Positions 44,023-52,541 of a stretch of 64,000 nt of DNA are shown here, one piece after another; positions within the stretch are counted from its first letter, which is position 1; the number at the start of each line of letters is the position of its first letter. Under the pieces are notes generated by a model. It was not told the DNA's origin. It saw only the letters and a program-made list of their open reading frames with translations, and did no database searches. A program made the position numbers and the translations under genes. Source of the DNA: Pseudotamlana agarivorans (GTDB lineage Bacteria; Bacteroidota; Bacteroidia; Flavobacteriales; Flavobacteriaceae); NCBI RefSeq assembly GCF_001642835.1, contig NZ_LXEI01000015.1, positions 52,906 to 116,905 of the forward strand, written 5' to 3'.

Positions 44023-44095
44023 GTGGAATCGTTGAATTGTTTATCGTGTAACTGTTAAACAATTCAACAAATAAACGAATCAGCAAATAAACACA
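44023..44095. repeat. Intergenic hairpin repeat (copy f)
   Basis: GTTGAATTGTTTA at 44031-44043 pairs perfectly with TAAACAATTCAAC at 44056-44068. It begins with TGTGGAATCGTT, shared with copy e. It separates the permease and ATPase genes of one operon. Confidence 0.75.
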
Positions 44096-44103
44096 TAAAG
44101 AAA

Positions 44104-44952
44104 ATGGCATACTTAGAATTAAATAATATATACAAATCTTACGGTCAAGGCGACGCAGAAACCGAAGTGCTTTCAAACATCAACTTAACTATTGAAGAAG
44201 GCGAGTTTGTAGCTATCGTAGGGTTTACAGGAAGTGGAAAAACAACGTTAGTAAATTTAATAAACGGACTTATTCAGCCTACAAGCGGTGAGGTTTTATT
44301 TAAAGGCGAACCAGTTGTAGGAACCAGTCATGAGCGTGGTGTGATTTTTCAAAATTACTCGCTATTGCCATGGTTAACCGTAGGACAAAATATTTACATG
44401 GCGGTTAAGGAAGCTTTTCCGAAGAAAACAAAAGTAGAGCTAAACGAAATCGTAAAAGATTATGTTGATATGGTGGGTTTATCACATGCGATTAATAAAC
44501 GTCCTGGTGAATTATCTGGTGGTATGCGTCAGCGTGTTGCTGTAGCCAGAGCCTTATCGATGAAACCAGAAATGATTATTATGGATGAACCTCTTGGTGC
44601 TTTAGATGCCTTAACCCGCGGAAACCTTCAAGATGAAATTTTAAACATCTGGGGAAAAGATAAACGTACTGCCTTACTAATTACCAACGATGTGGATGAA
44701 GGTATCTACATGGCCGATCGTATTATTCCGCTTAAACCAGGTCCAAAAGCGACTCTAGGTCCAGAATTTAAAATTGATATCGAGCGTCCTCGTGATAAAA
44801 CCGAGATGAATGATAATACCAATTTTAAGGAAACTAGAAATGCGATTATCGAGTACTTAATGGAGATTGGAAACGATCGTAAAGCAGAAGCTCAAGAAGC
44901 TATTGTATTACCAGAATTAGAACCAAAAAGTTTTGTTGGACGCTTTAATTAA
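44104..44952 (+). CDS. nrtC: Nitrate ABC transporter ATPase 1
   Basis: A 282-residue ATPase. Walker A is [14 protein letters not shown], the signature is [16 protein letters not shown], Walker B is [14 protein letters not shown]. The switch position reads [17 protein letters not shown]: Asn replaces the usual H-loop His, so one of its ATP sites may be catalytically weak. It is single-domain, lacking the NrtA-like C-terminal domain of cyanobacterial NrtC. The stop overlaps the next start by one base (TAATG). Confidence 0.87.
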   Translation: MAYLELNNIYKSYGQGDAETEVLSNINLTIEEGEFVAIVGFTGSGKTTLVNLINGLIQPTSGEVLFKGEPVVGTSHERGVIFQNYSLLPWLTVGQNIYMAVKEAFPKKTKVELNEIVKDYVDMVGLSHAINKRPGELSGGMRQRVAVARALSMKPEMIIMDEPLGALDALTRGNLQDEILNIWGKDKRTALLITNDVDEGIYMADRIIPLKPGPKATLGPEFKIDIERPRDKTEMNDNTNFKETRNAIIEYLMEIGNDRKAEAQEAIVLPELEPKSFVGRFN

Positions 44953-45794
44953 TGAGAGATATGACTACAAATATTATAGAAAATACGCCAAAAAGAGTGA
45001 TTACAGAAGCTGAAGTTTTTCCTTCATCTGAAGTGATGTTAGATTTAAAAAACTTAAAGAAAGTTTACCCAACACCTAAAGGAGATTATGTGGTGTTGGA
45101 GGATTTAAATCTTCAAATTAAAAAGGAAGAATTTGTTACCATTATCGGGCATTCTGGTTGCGGAAAAACAACTATGTTATCGATGATTGCAGGATTGAAT
45201 CCTATTTCTGGCGGCCATATTTCAGTTTTAGGAAAACATATTACTGGACCAGGGCCAGATCGCGGTGTGATTTTCCAAGCGCCTAGTTTAATGCCTTGGA
45301 TGACGGCCCTTCAGAATGTATTATTAGGGGTTGACCAAGTTTTTCCACATGCTACAAAAGCCCAACGTCACGATATTGCGAAATACTATTTACAGAAAGT
45401 AGGCTTAGAAGATGCTTTTCATAAAAAAGCAAGTGATTTATCACAAGGAATGCAACAACGTGTTGGTATTGCTAGAGCCTTCGCTATTAAGCCTAAAGTC
45501 CTTTTACTAGATGAGCCTTTCGGGATGTTAGATTCTTTAACGCGTGGTGAGCTTCAAGATATTCTCATTGAAATCTGGAATAAAGAAAAAATTACGGCGG
45601 TTATGATTACCCACGATGTGGATGAGGCTATTTTCCTTGCCGATCGTGTAGTGATGATGACTAGCGGACCTAAAGCTAAAATTGGGGATGTTTTAAATAT
45701 TGACTTCGAAAGACCTCGTACTAGAAAATCGGTACTTGAGCACGACGATTATTATACATACCGAAAGCATTTAATCGATTTCTTAGAGCATTAA
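44952..45794 (+). CDS. nrtD: Nitrate ABC transporter ATPase 2
   Basis: A 280-residue ATPase. Walker A is [14 protein letters not shown], signature [16 protein letters not shown], Walker [15 protein letters not shown], and the H-loop is intact ([16 protein letters not shown]). An alternative start three codons in (MTTNII) is possible, but the TAATG junction favours 44952. It pairs with the previous ATPase as a heterodimer; the intact H-loop here contrasts with the Asn of its partner. Confidence 0.88.
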   Translation: MRDMTTNIIENTPKRVITEAEVFPSSEVMLDLKNLKKVYPTPKGDYVVLEDLNLQIKKEEFVTIIGHSGCGKTTMLSMIAGLNPISGGHISVLGKHITGPGPDRGVIFQAPSLMPWMTALQNVLLGVDQVFPHATKAQRHDIAKYYLQKVGLEDAFHKKASDLSQGMQQRVGIARAFAIKPKVLLLDEPFGMLDSLTRGELQDILIEIWNKEKITAVMITHDVDEAIFLADRVVMMTSGPKAKIGDVLNIDFERPRTRKSVLEHDDYYTYRKHLIDFLEH

Positions 45795-45840
45795 TAAAAT
45801 ACTTCTAAATTTTTAATGGAAATTATCAAATCTTTAATAT

Positions 45841-45866
45841 AGCGATTGTTTCAATCGCTGTGTTTT
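45841..45866 (+). terminator. Hairpin after nrtD
   Basis: AGCGATTG TTT CAATCGCT is a perfect 8-bp stem followed by TGTGTTTT. The T run is weak, so partial read-through into the porin gene is possible. A -7-like TATCTTTA lies just downstream. Confidence 0.6.
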
Positions 45867-45945
45867 AGTATCTTTAAACTGCATAAGTTTAAGCTAGTTA
45901 ACAAATAAAAAAACCAAAAATCAAATCAAACTTAAAAACAAACAC

Positions 45946-47220
45946 ATGAGAAAACAATACTTAATTTTGGCGCTATTTTTAGCATCTATACAGTGGGCAC
46001 AAGCACAATTTTCATTAGATGGCGAATTGAGACCCCGTACAGAATACCGTCATGGATTCGGATCTTTAATTCCAGAAAATGTAGAGCCAGGATACGGAAT
46101 TTCTACCAGAGTAAGGTTAAATGCAGGCTATAAAACAGATCATTACAAAGTATTTGTTAGTCTCCAAGATGTTTTTGTTTGGGGTGAAAACAGACAAATT
46201 AAACCAGAAGATGCTAATAATTCATTTTCAATTTTTCAAGCTTGGGCTGAAATTAAACTTGGTGAAGGCTGGTCTACGAAATTAGGACGTCAAGTATTGT
46301 CTTACGACGATCAGCGTATTCTAGGGGGTTTAGATTGGGCACAACAAGGACGTAACCATGATGCAGGGTTAATTAAGTACAAGAAAAATGATTTTGCTGT
46401 AGATGTGGCTTTAGCTTTTAATCAAGATTATTCAGATCCAACAGGTTTCCAATCCGTAGGGAATGAGTACAATACTTCTGGGTTTTTCTCTTACAAAACC
46501 ATGTATATGGCGCATTTAAGTCAGAAATGGGGTGCTTTTTCAGGAAGTTTATTGTTAATGAACAATGGTTTCCAAAATGATGCTATTGGTCTAAATGATA
46601 TCGCTAACTTACAAACCATGGGTGTGCATTTAAAATATGGTAAAAAGGCTTTTTCTCTTGCAGCAAATCTATATCTACAAACAGGAGAAGCGATTTACGG
46701 AGCGGGATATCAAGATGTAAAAGGAGGTTTCTTATCTAGTTTAGATTTCGGATTTAAAGCCTCAGATAAAATTAAGTTAGGTGTTGGAGCAGAAATTATT
46801 AGTGGTGATGATAAAAGCAGTACTGAAGAAACTGGAGCGTTTTTTCCTTTATATGGAACCAATCATAAATTCAACGGTTTTATGGATTACTTCTACGTAG
46901 GGAACCATGCGAATACTGTTGGTTTGATAGATGTTCACGCAAGTGCTAATTTTACATTTAACGAGAGCTCTAGCCTTTTGGTAAAAGTTTTAAATTTCCA
47001 TGGCGAACAAGCTCTACCTAGTGGTGAAAAATCACTTGGAACTGAAGTTGATTTAGTATTTTCTAAAGCATTTAAAGGTTATGCTTTAAAAGTTGGATAC
47101 TCGCAAATGTTCGCGGCCGATGGTATGTATGAACTAAAGAATACTCCAGAAGTCGATGCTGCTGATGTTCAAAACTGGGCATGGGCGATGTTAGTTTTTA
47201 AACCTAAGTTTTTAAACTAA
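45946..47220 (+). CDS. Alginate-export-like outer-membrane porin
   Basis: A 424-residue beta-barrel protein with a signal peptide (LALFLASIQWAQAQ). The body has the pattern of the alginate_exp family: LDGELRPRTEYRHGFGSL, GISTRVRLNAGYKTDHYKVF, WSTKLGRQVLSYDDQRILGG and the C-terminal barrel strand ending LVFKPKFLN. Members are general or specific porins. Directly behind nrtABCD it probably lets nitrate or nitrite cross the outer membrane; that function is inferred from context only. Confidence 0.8.
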   Translation: MRKQYLILALFLASIQWAQAQFSLDGELRPRTEYRHGFGSLIPENVEPGYGISTRVRLNAGYKTDHYKVFVSLQDVFVWGENRQIKPEDANNSFSIFQAWAEIKLGEGWSTKLGRQVLSYDDQRILGGLDWAQQGRNHDAGLIKYKKNDFAVDVALAFNQDYSDPTGFQSVGNEYNTSGFFSYKTMYMAHLSQKWGAFSGSLLLMNNGFQNDAIGLNDIANLQTMGVHLKYGKKAFSLAANLYLQTGEAIYGAGYQDVKGGFLSSLDFGFKASDKIKLGVGAEIISGDDKSSTEETGAFFPLYGTNHKFNGFMDYFYVGNHANTVGLIDVHASANFTFNESSSLLVKVLNFHGEQALPSGEKSLGTEVDLVFSKAFKGYALKVGYSQMFAADGMYELKNTPEVDAADVQNWAWAMLVFKPKFLN

Positions 47221-47243
47221 TTGCGTCTTACCAAATAATAAAT

Positions 47244-47271
47244 AAAAATCCCGCTTTAGCGGGATTTTTTG
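47244..47271 (+). terminator. Rho-independent terminator after the porin gene
   Basis: AAAATCCCGC TTTA GCGGGATTTTTT, a perfect GC-rich stem with a T run on the right and a shorter A run on the left. Confidence 0.92.
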
Positions 47272-47537
47272 TTTTATTGAATTAATATTCTAACTTATTC
47301 GGAAGTCATTTTATAGGCTTGCTCTTGTAAAAGTGTTTGTGCTTTTAAAACTTGAAATTTTGATTTTAAAGGATTGAGAATGTTTATTGTTTTGTGGTTT
47401 TTGGTGGGAATTATTTAATGATTGTGTGCTTTATTTCATTATTTATTTATAAATAAAGGTGAATCTCACAATTTTTTATTTGATGTGAGATTTTTTATAT
47501 CTTCCGCGCTTTTTAAACCCAAATCCATACAATAAAA
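47272..47537. other. Intergenic region before the gliding/T9SS triad
   Basis: No gene was recognised. The minus strand of 47298-47393 reads openly to a TAA as a gene-like tail (FQVLKAQTLLQEQAYKM) with no start codon, perhaps a gene remnant. AATCTCACA and TGTGAGATT at 47463-47493 form an inverted repeat of ten bases around TTTTTTATTTGA. Confidence 0.4.
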
Positions 47538-50500
47538 ATGAATTCTTGCCTTCGCAATATATTCCGAGTAATATTAGTTAGTGTTGCTTTTTTTAATGGT
47601 TCTTTAGGATTTTCCCAATGTGCAGGTACAGGGGCAGAAGTCACGATTTGTAATAAAGAAACAGACCCTAGTTTACAAAACTTTAATCTTTTTGATGTTT
47701 TAGTAGGGGAGACCGCAGGAGGTACTTGGACAGCAGATAGTAACTTTAACTCTAATGCTTTAGATAAAACGACGGGAGAGGTAAATCTTTGGAAAATTAA
47801 TAGGTTTGGGGCTCATGCCTTTACTTATAGAAACTTAGCCTGCGATACAAGTTCAGCTACAGTAATTATAAACTTAGGTGGTTACCCAGGAGAGAGCAAC
47901 CAAAACCCAGGAACTAATAACGTATGTCAAATCCTAAAGGACGATGATGATGATGCCATCAATATCATAGATTTATTTATATTTATTGATACGGTTAACG
48001 ATCTTGTTGGACCAGATACAGGTGGTGTTTGGACCGAAGATGCTTCAAACTTAGCCTTAGGCGTATTAAACAAGGAGTTTTTTGATTTTGAAAATGTGCC
48101 TATTGGTACCTACACCTTCACCTATACCGTGCCTGCCGTTAGTAATTGCCCGGAACGTACTGCAATTATAGATGTTGAGGTTCGCCGTTCTCCAAATCCA
48201 GGGACGCCTTTAAATTTGAATTTATGTGAAACAGATGATATGTCTGGACTAACAAACTTAAACCTCTTTACAAGGTTAATTGATGCCGATACTAACGGTG
48301 AATGGACCGATGCAAATGCCATTCCTACAGGTGAAATTACTAATGGTACAGATTACGAAATAAACGTACAAAATATCTATAATAATTTCGGAGCAGGAAT
48401 GTATTTCTTTACTTACAAGGTATTGCCAGAGCATCCAATTTGCGACGAAAGAGCTGCCACTGTTGTTATTTGTATAGAGAAACAACTTAATTTAGAAGCG
48501 ACGGTTACAGTAGATTGTAATGGGATAGTGGTTTTAAATTATAACAGCACCCTTCTAAGTAACGGCGTTTATAATTTGTCTTATACGATTTCAGGAAATA
48601 GTTTAGGGACTCAGTCCAATACCATAACGGATCTTGTTTTTCAGAATGGTATGGCTGGGTTTAGTTTGTTTCCTGATCTCCAATTAGCTGATAGTGAAAT
48701 GTTAACCATTCAAATTGATGATATTGTAGCAGCGCCAACATGTGGGCCAACTGTGTTATGTACACCTATAGTGTCTGTGCCTCCAGAAGATTTTGATATG
48801 TATATCGAACCTTCAATTACAGTGGCTTCAACTACGGGCTGCGAGCTTGATGATGTTGTAATCACTTATACCAATGCTACTGATGCTGCATTTGTTCCGT
48901 TAAACGGTGATATTCCAGTTACATACGCTATAAACGGGACAAATTATACGGAAGATGTAAGTTTTGTAAATGGAAATGCCACGTCTACATTGTCGGCGAG
49001 TCGTTTCATGCAAGATAACAACCAATTGGTGTTTTTTGAGACCAATAATTTTATACACTGTGGAGATATCCATAAAACACTTCAAAACTTAATTCCAGCT
49101 CCGCCAAATCCTGTTTTTAGTATTGTTCCAGATAGTAGATGTGATGCGTCTAATTTACAGTTTGGTTTCGATAGTCCTTCCGGGGAATTTATCTCGTACA
49201 GTACAGTGACTTTCGATATTTATCAATTTGGTAGCGAACCACAACAATTTGCACCTAGAGATGCCAGTGTATCACTTACAAATAATACACAAGGCGATGG
49301 TATCGATATCAATATTGTTAACAGCAATGATGTTAGTACACTTCCTAACGGCGACTATGTTTTTGTAATTAGAAGTGTGCAAAATGATGCTGCTGCTTGT
49401 AGAGGATTAAGTCAGCTAGAAATTGATAATTACACAGCTCAAGGCATGGAGGTTGGATTAACTAAAGAAGGCACAAATCATATATTTGATGCACGTTTAA
49501 CCTTTAGAATAGGCGACCCAGAACCAGTCGCATTAGTTAAAAATGCGTTCGAAGTTTGCTTAGTCAACGGGGCCGTAACCTTAAGCGACTTGAACATATC
49601 AGCAGGAGCAGATGTTGATATAACAGTAACCGATTTAAACGGAACGCCATTACCAGATACTTATGAAATCACTCAAGATGAAGCCTTTGTAGCGGTTCTT
49701 AAAAGCGCCATCACAGGTTGTGATATCGGAACAGAACCTATAACGGTAACCGTAGTTTCAGAAGCTTCTATTCCAGTGTTAAATACCAATGTTTTTTGTA
49801 GTGCATCCACGTATTCTGTTTCTGATTTAGATGTTTCTAGTCAAAATATAATTTGGTATGACGCCGAAACCAATGGAACGGCTTATAGTTCTACAGATGC
49901 AATAGATGCGAGTAAAGCCTATTGGGCTGAAATTACCATTTCTGGAGGCTGTGTAAGCCCTAATAGAACACAAGCCAACATTACTTTTGTAGATAAGGCT
50001 GAAAAACCAACACCAATAGACAATATGTTTTGTACGGCAGCAAATGCCACCATAAGTGATTTAAAGGTTGATAGCGATGCTTCAGCATCATTAAAATGGT
50101 ACACCTCTGAAACAGGTCCCGCATATACAAGTATATCTTTAGCCTTAGATTCTGCTAATGAATATTGGGTGTCGCAAACTATTGCTCAAGGCTGTGAGAG
50201 TGACCGCGTTCAGGTGGTTTATACCATTACCGATGTGGTTGCAAATCCAGAACCTTTAGATAATAATTTTTGTACTGCAAATGGCGCCGTTTTTACTTTA
50301 GCAGATTTAGCTTTTAATGATGCTACACTATCAAGACAAGGTGTTATTTCTTATTTTTCAGACCAAGCAGGAACGCTTGCTTTGGCTTCAACCGATTTAT
50401 TAGAAAACACCACATCGCCTGTTTATGTGCAACAAGTTATTGCTGGATCTTGTACAAGTGATCTTGTAGAGGTGGCTTTCAAATTAGAAGATATCGCTTC

Positions 50501-51557
50501 AAAACCGGTATTGCAAACAGCTGTTTTTTGTTTGGAAAGTCATCCAACAGTACAGGATTTATTAGATGTACTTCAAAGTGAAACTTCAAATGAAATTAAA
50601 CTTTACGAAAACCAAACTACAAGCACACTTTTAGATGCCAATATAGAACTGGCGTCATGGTCGGGTAATATTTATGCCTCTCAAACGATTTTAGCGGGCT
50701 GTGAAAGTATAGAACGCACGTTAGTGAATTTTACTTTAGAAAATCCAACTATAACACCTAATGATTTTGTAACACTACATTGTGGAGCAGGCCATCCTAC
50801 TTTAAATGAGGTGTATTTAGGAACTGAAAATATCCTATGGTTTGATGAAAATAACAATCCGTTATCAAATTCGGAAATACTACAAAACGGTTTGTCTTAT
50901 TTTGCACAATTACAAGTAGGTAGCTGTTTAAGTGCGCCTTTAGAAGTCCCTATTACTTTAGTTGAAGTTTCAGATCCTATAGCAAGCTCTACTACGGCTG
51001 AATTTTGTGGCATAAATGAAAAAATAATAGCAGATATCCTGGAAGATGAAGATGGAAATATGCGTTTTGACATCCCTATAAACCACACACTAGTTTGGTA
51101 TGATTCTGATGATATGGCCACTAGAAATTTGCTTGATGATTCGACGGTTTTAGAACAAGGTACCTATTACGCCGTTTATGAAGTTGATACAACCGTTTCA
51201 GGAGAGCGTATTGTTTGCGAAAGTAGCAGTTTGGCTATTTCAGTAGATCTTACTGCTTGTTCTCCTAACGAACTCGTTATTCCCGATGGTTTTTCACCTA
51301 ACGGCGATGGTGTTAATGAAACCTTCGAACTACAAAACATTCAGTTTGTTTATCCAGATTACAACATTGAAATTTATAATAGATACGGTAGACTTGTTTT
51401 TAAAGGAAACACCGCCATTGGTTTCTGGGATGGGAAAAGCAATCAATCAGGGTTGTTTACAAATGATGTCTTGCCAACAGGTGTATACTTTTATGTAATT
51501 CATTTTAACCGATTTGATACAAAACCATATCAAGGACAAGTTCATTTAAGAAGATAA
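47538..51557 (+). CDS. Large surface protein with T9SS type B sorting domain
   Basis: A 1339-residue secreted protein. After a signal peptide (SVAFFNGSLGFSQ) come many repeated Ig-like modules of about 75-85 residues; in the second half each begins with FC near a hydrophobic strand and carries a WY pair, e.g. NVFCSASTYSVSDLDV, NMFCTAANATISDLKV and NNFCTANGAVFTLADL. The C-terminus is the gliding-motility-associated/type B sorting domain: VIPDGFSPNGDGVNETFEL, EIYNRYGRLVFKG, YFYVIHFNRFDTKPYQGQVH. Its exporter would be the type IX system; the PorP/SprF-like gene follows with TAATG overlap. Role in adhesion or gliding is likely but unproven. Confidence 0.9.
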   Translation: MNSCLRNIFRVILVSVAFFNGSLGFSQCAGTGAEVTICNKETDPSLQNFNLFDVLVGETAGGTWTADSNFNSNALDKTTGEVNLWKINRFGAHAFTYRNLACDTSSATVIINLGGYPGESNQNPGTNNVCQILKDDDDDAINIIDLFIFIDTVNDLVGPDTGGVWTEDASNLALGVLNKEFFDFENVPIGTYTFTYTVPAVSNCPERTAIIDVEVRRSPNPGTPLNLNLCETDDMSGLTNLNLFTRLIDADTNGEWTDANAIPTGEITNGTDYEINVQNIYNNFGAGMYFFTYKVLPEHPICDERAATVVICIEKQLNLEATVTVDCNGIVVLNYNSTLLSNGVYNLSYTISGNSLGTQSNTITDLVFQNGMAGFSLFPDLQLADSEMLTIQIDDIVAAPTCGPTVLCTPIVSVPPEDFDMYIEPSITVASTTGCELDDVVITYTNATDAAFVPLNGDIPVTYAINGTNYTEDVSFVNGNATSTLSASRFMQDNNQLVFFETNNFIHCGDIHKTLQNLIPAPPNPVFSIVPDSRCDASNLQFGFDSPSGEFISYSTVTFDIYQFGSEPQQFAPRDASVSLTNNTQGDGIDINIVNSNDVSTLPNGDYVFVIRSVQNDAAACRGLSQLEIDNYTAQGMEVGLTKEGTNHIFDARLTFRIGDPEPVALVKNAFEVCLVNGAVTLSDLNISAGADVDITVTDLNGTPLPDTYEITQDEAFVAVLKSAITGCDIGTEPITVTVVSEASIPVLNTNVFCSASTYSVSDLDVSSQNIIWYDAETNGTAYSSTDAIDASKAYWAEITISGGCVSPNRTQANITFVDKAEKPTPIDNMFCTAANATISDLKVDSDASASLKWYTSETGPAYTSISLALDSANEYWVSQTIAQGCESDRVQVVYTITDVVANPEPLDNNFCTANGAVFTLADLAFNDATLSRQGVISYFSDQAGTLALASTDLLENTTSPVYVQQVIAGSCTSDLVEVAFKLEDIASKPVLQTAVFCLESHPTVQDLLDVLQSETSNEIKLYENQTTSTLLDANIELASWSGNIYASQTILAGCESIERTLVNFTLENPTITPNDFVTLHCGAGHPTLNEVYLGTENILWFDENNNPLSNSEILQNGLSYFAQLQVGSCLSAPLEVPITLVEVSDPIASSTTAEFCGINEKIIADILEDEDGNMRFDIPINHTLVWYDSDDMATRNLLDDSTVLEQGTYYAVYEVDTTVSGERIVCESSSLAISVDLTACSPNELVIPDGFSPNGDGVNETFELQNIQFVYPDYNIEIYNRYGRLVFKGNTAIGFWDGKSNQSGLFTNDVLPTGVYFYVIHFNRFDTKPYQGQVHLRR

Positions 51558-52531
51558 TGACTAGCAATACCACACCAAATCAACAGCAAAAAATGCCTAA
51601 GTTTTTCATAGTCATTTTATTTTTAGTTGTGTTATACCACACAGTATCGGCACAGCAAGATCCGCAATTTACGCAGTACACTTATAATATGAGTGTTGTT
51701 AACCCAGCTTATGCAACAAGCGATTTGGGTATTCTAAATCTAGGTGGTACCTACCGTAGACAATGGACCAACACAATAGGTAGTCCAAGAACATTATCGT
51801 TTTTTGCACATACGCCATTTAATGATAAAATTGAAATGGGTATGACTTTTACAACTGATAGGATTGGCGAGGGTGTTATCGACATCAACGAAAAAAATAT
51901 TAATGCCGATTTCGCTTATCTTTTAAATATAAACGATAATGCTAAATTATCCTTCGGAATAAAAGCAGGATTTACCATATACGATTCTGCTTTTACAGGA
52001 AATCTTATCAATCCAAACGACCCTACATTTACCGAAAATATAAACGAAGTCTATCCAACCATTGGAGCAGGTGCTTATTACTTCACAGATAACTATTACA
52101 TCGGATTATCGGCGCCTAATTTTATTCGTGCAAATCACTTGGATGATGCGGTGGTGCTGAATACCTTGGGTAAAGAAGAAATTCATTTTTATATGATTGG
52201 TGGTTATGTGTTTTCTGTAAACGATAATTTCAAATTAAAACCGTCCTTCATGGCAAGAGCTGTAAAAGGTGCACCTTTTAATGTTGATATATCTTTAAAT
52301 TCATTAATATATGATCGTTTCGAAGCAGGCATTTCTTATCGTTATGATGATGCTATTAGCGGCATTGTTGGGTTTCGAGTTACGCCAGCGCTTAAAGTGG
52401 CTTATGCTTATGATGCTACGGTTTCAGACTTTTCAAATCATAACACAGGCTCCCACGAAATTGTTTTGTTATTCGATATTTCTTTATTCGGATTAAAAGA
52501 GGGTTATAAAAAATCTCCAAGATTTTTCTAA
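51557..52531 (+). CDS. PorP/SprF-like type IX secretion membrane protein
   Basis: A 324-residue outer-membrane protein. A short N-terminal region precedes a signal peptide (MPKFFIVILFLVVLYHTVSA); translation may start at 51593 instead of 51557, but the TAATG overlap supports 51557. The mature start QQDPQFTQYTYNMSVVNPAY is the PorP/SprF hallmark. SprF-type proteins are needed for secretion or attachment of the adjacent large type B substrate, as SprF is for SprB, so it is probably specific for the 1339-residue protein. Confidence 0.9.
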   Translation: MTSNTTPNQQQKMPKFFIVILFLVVLYHTVSAQQDPQFTQYTYNMSVVNPAYATSDLGILNLGGTYRRQWTNTIGSPRTLSFFAHTPFNDKIEMGMTFTTDRIGEGVIDINEKNINADFAYLLNINDNAKLSFGIKAGFTIYDSAFTGNLINPNDPTFTENINEVYPTIGAGAYYFTDNYYIGLSAPNFIRANHLDDAVVLNTLGKEEIHFYMIGGYVFSVNDNFKLKPSFMARAVKGAPFNVDISLNSLIYDRFEAGISYRYDDAISGIVGFRVTPALKVAYAYDATVSDFSNHNTGSHEIVLLFDISLFGLKEGYKKSPRFF

Positions 52532-52541
52532 AAACATAACG

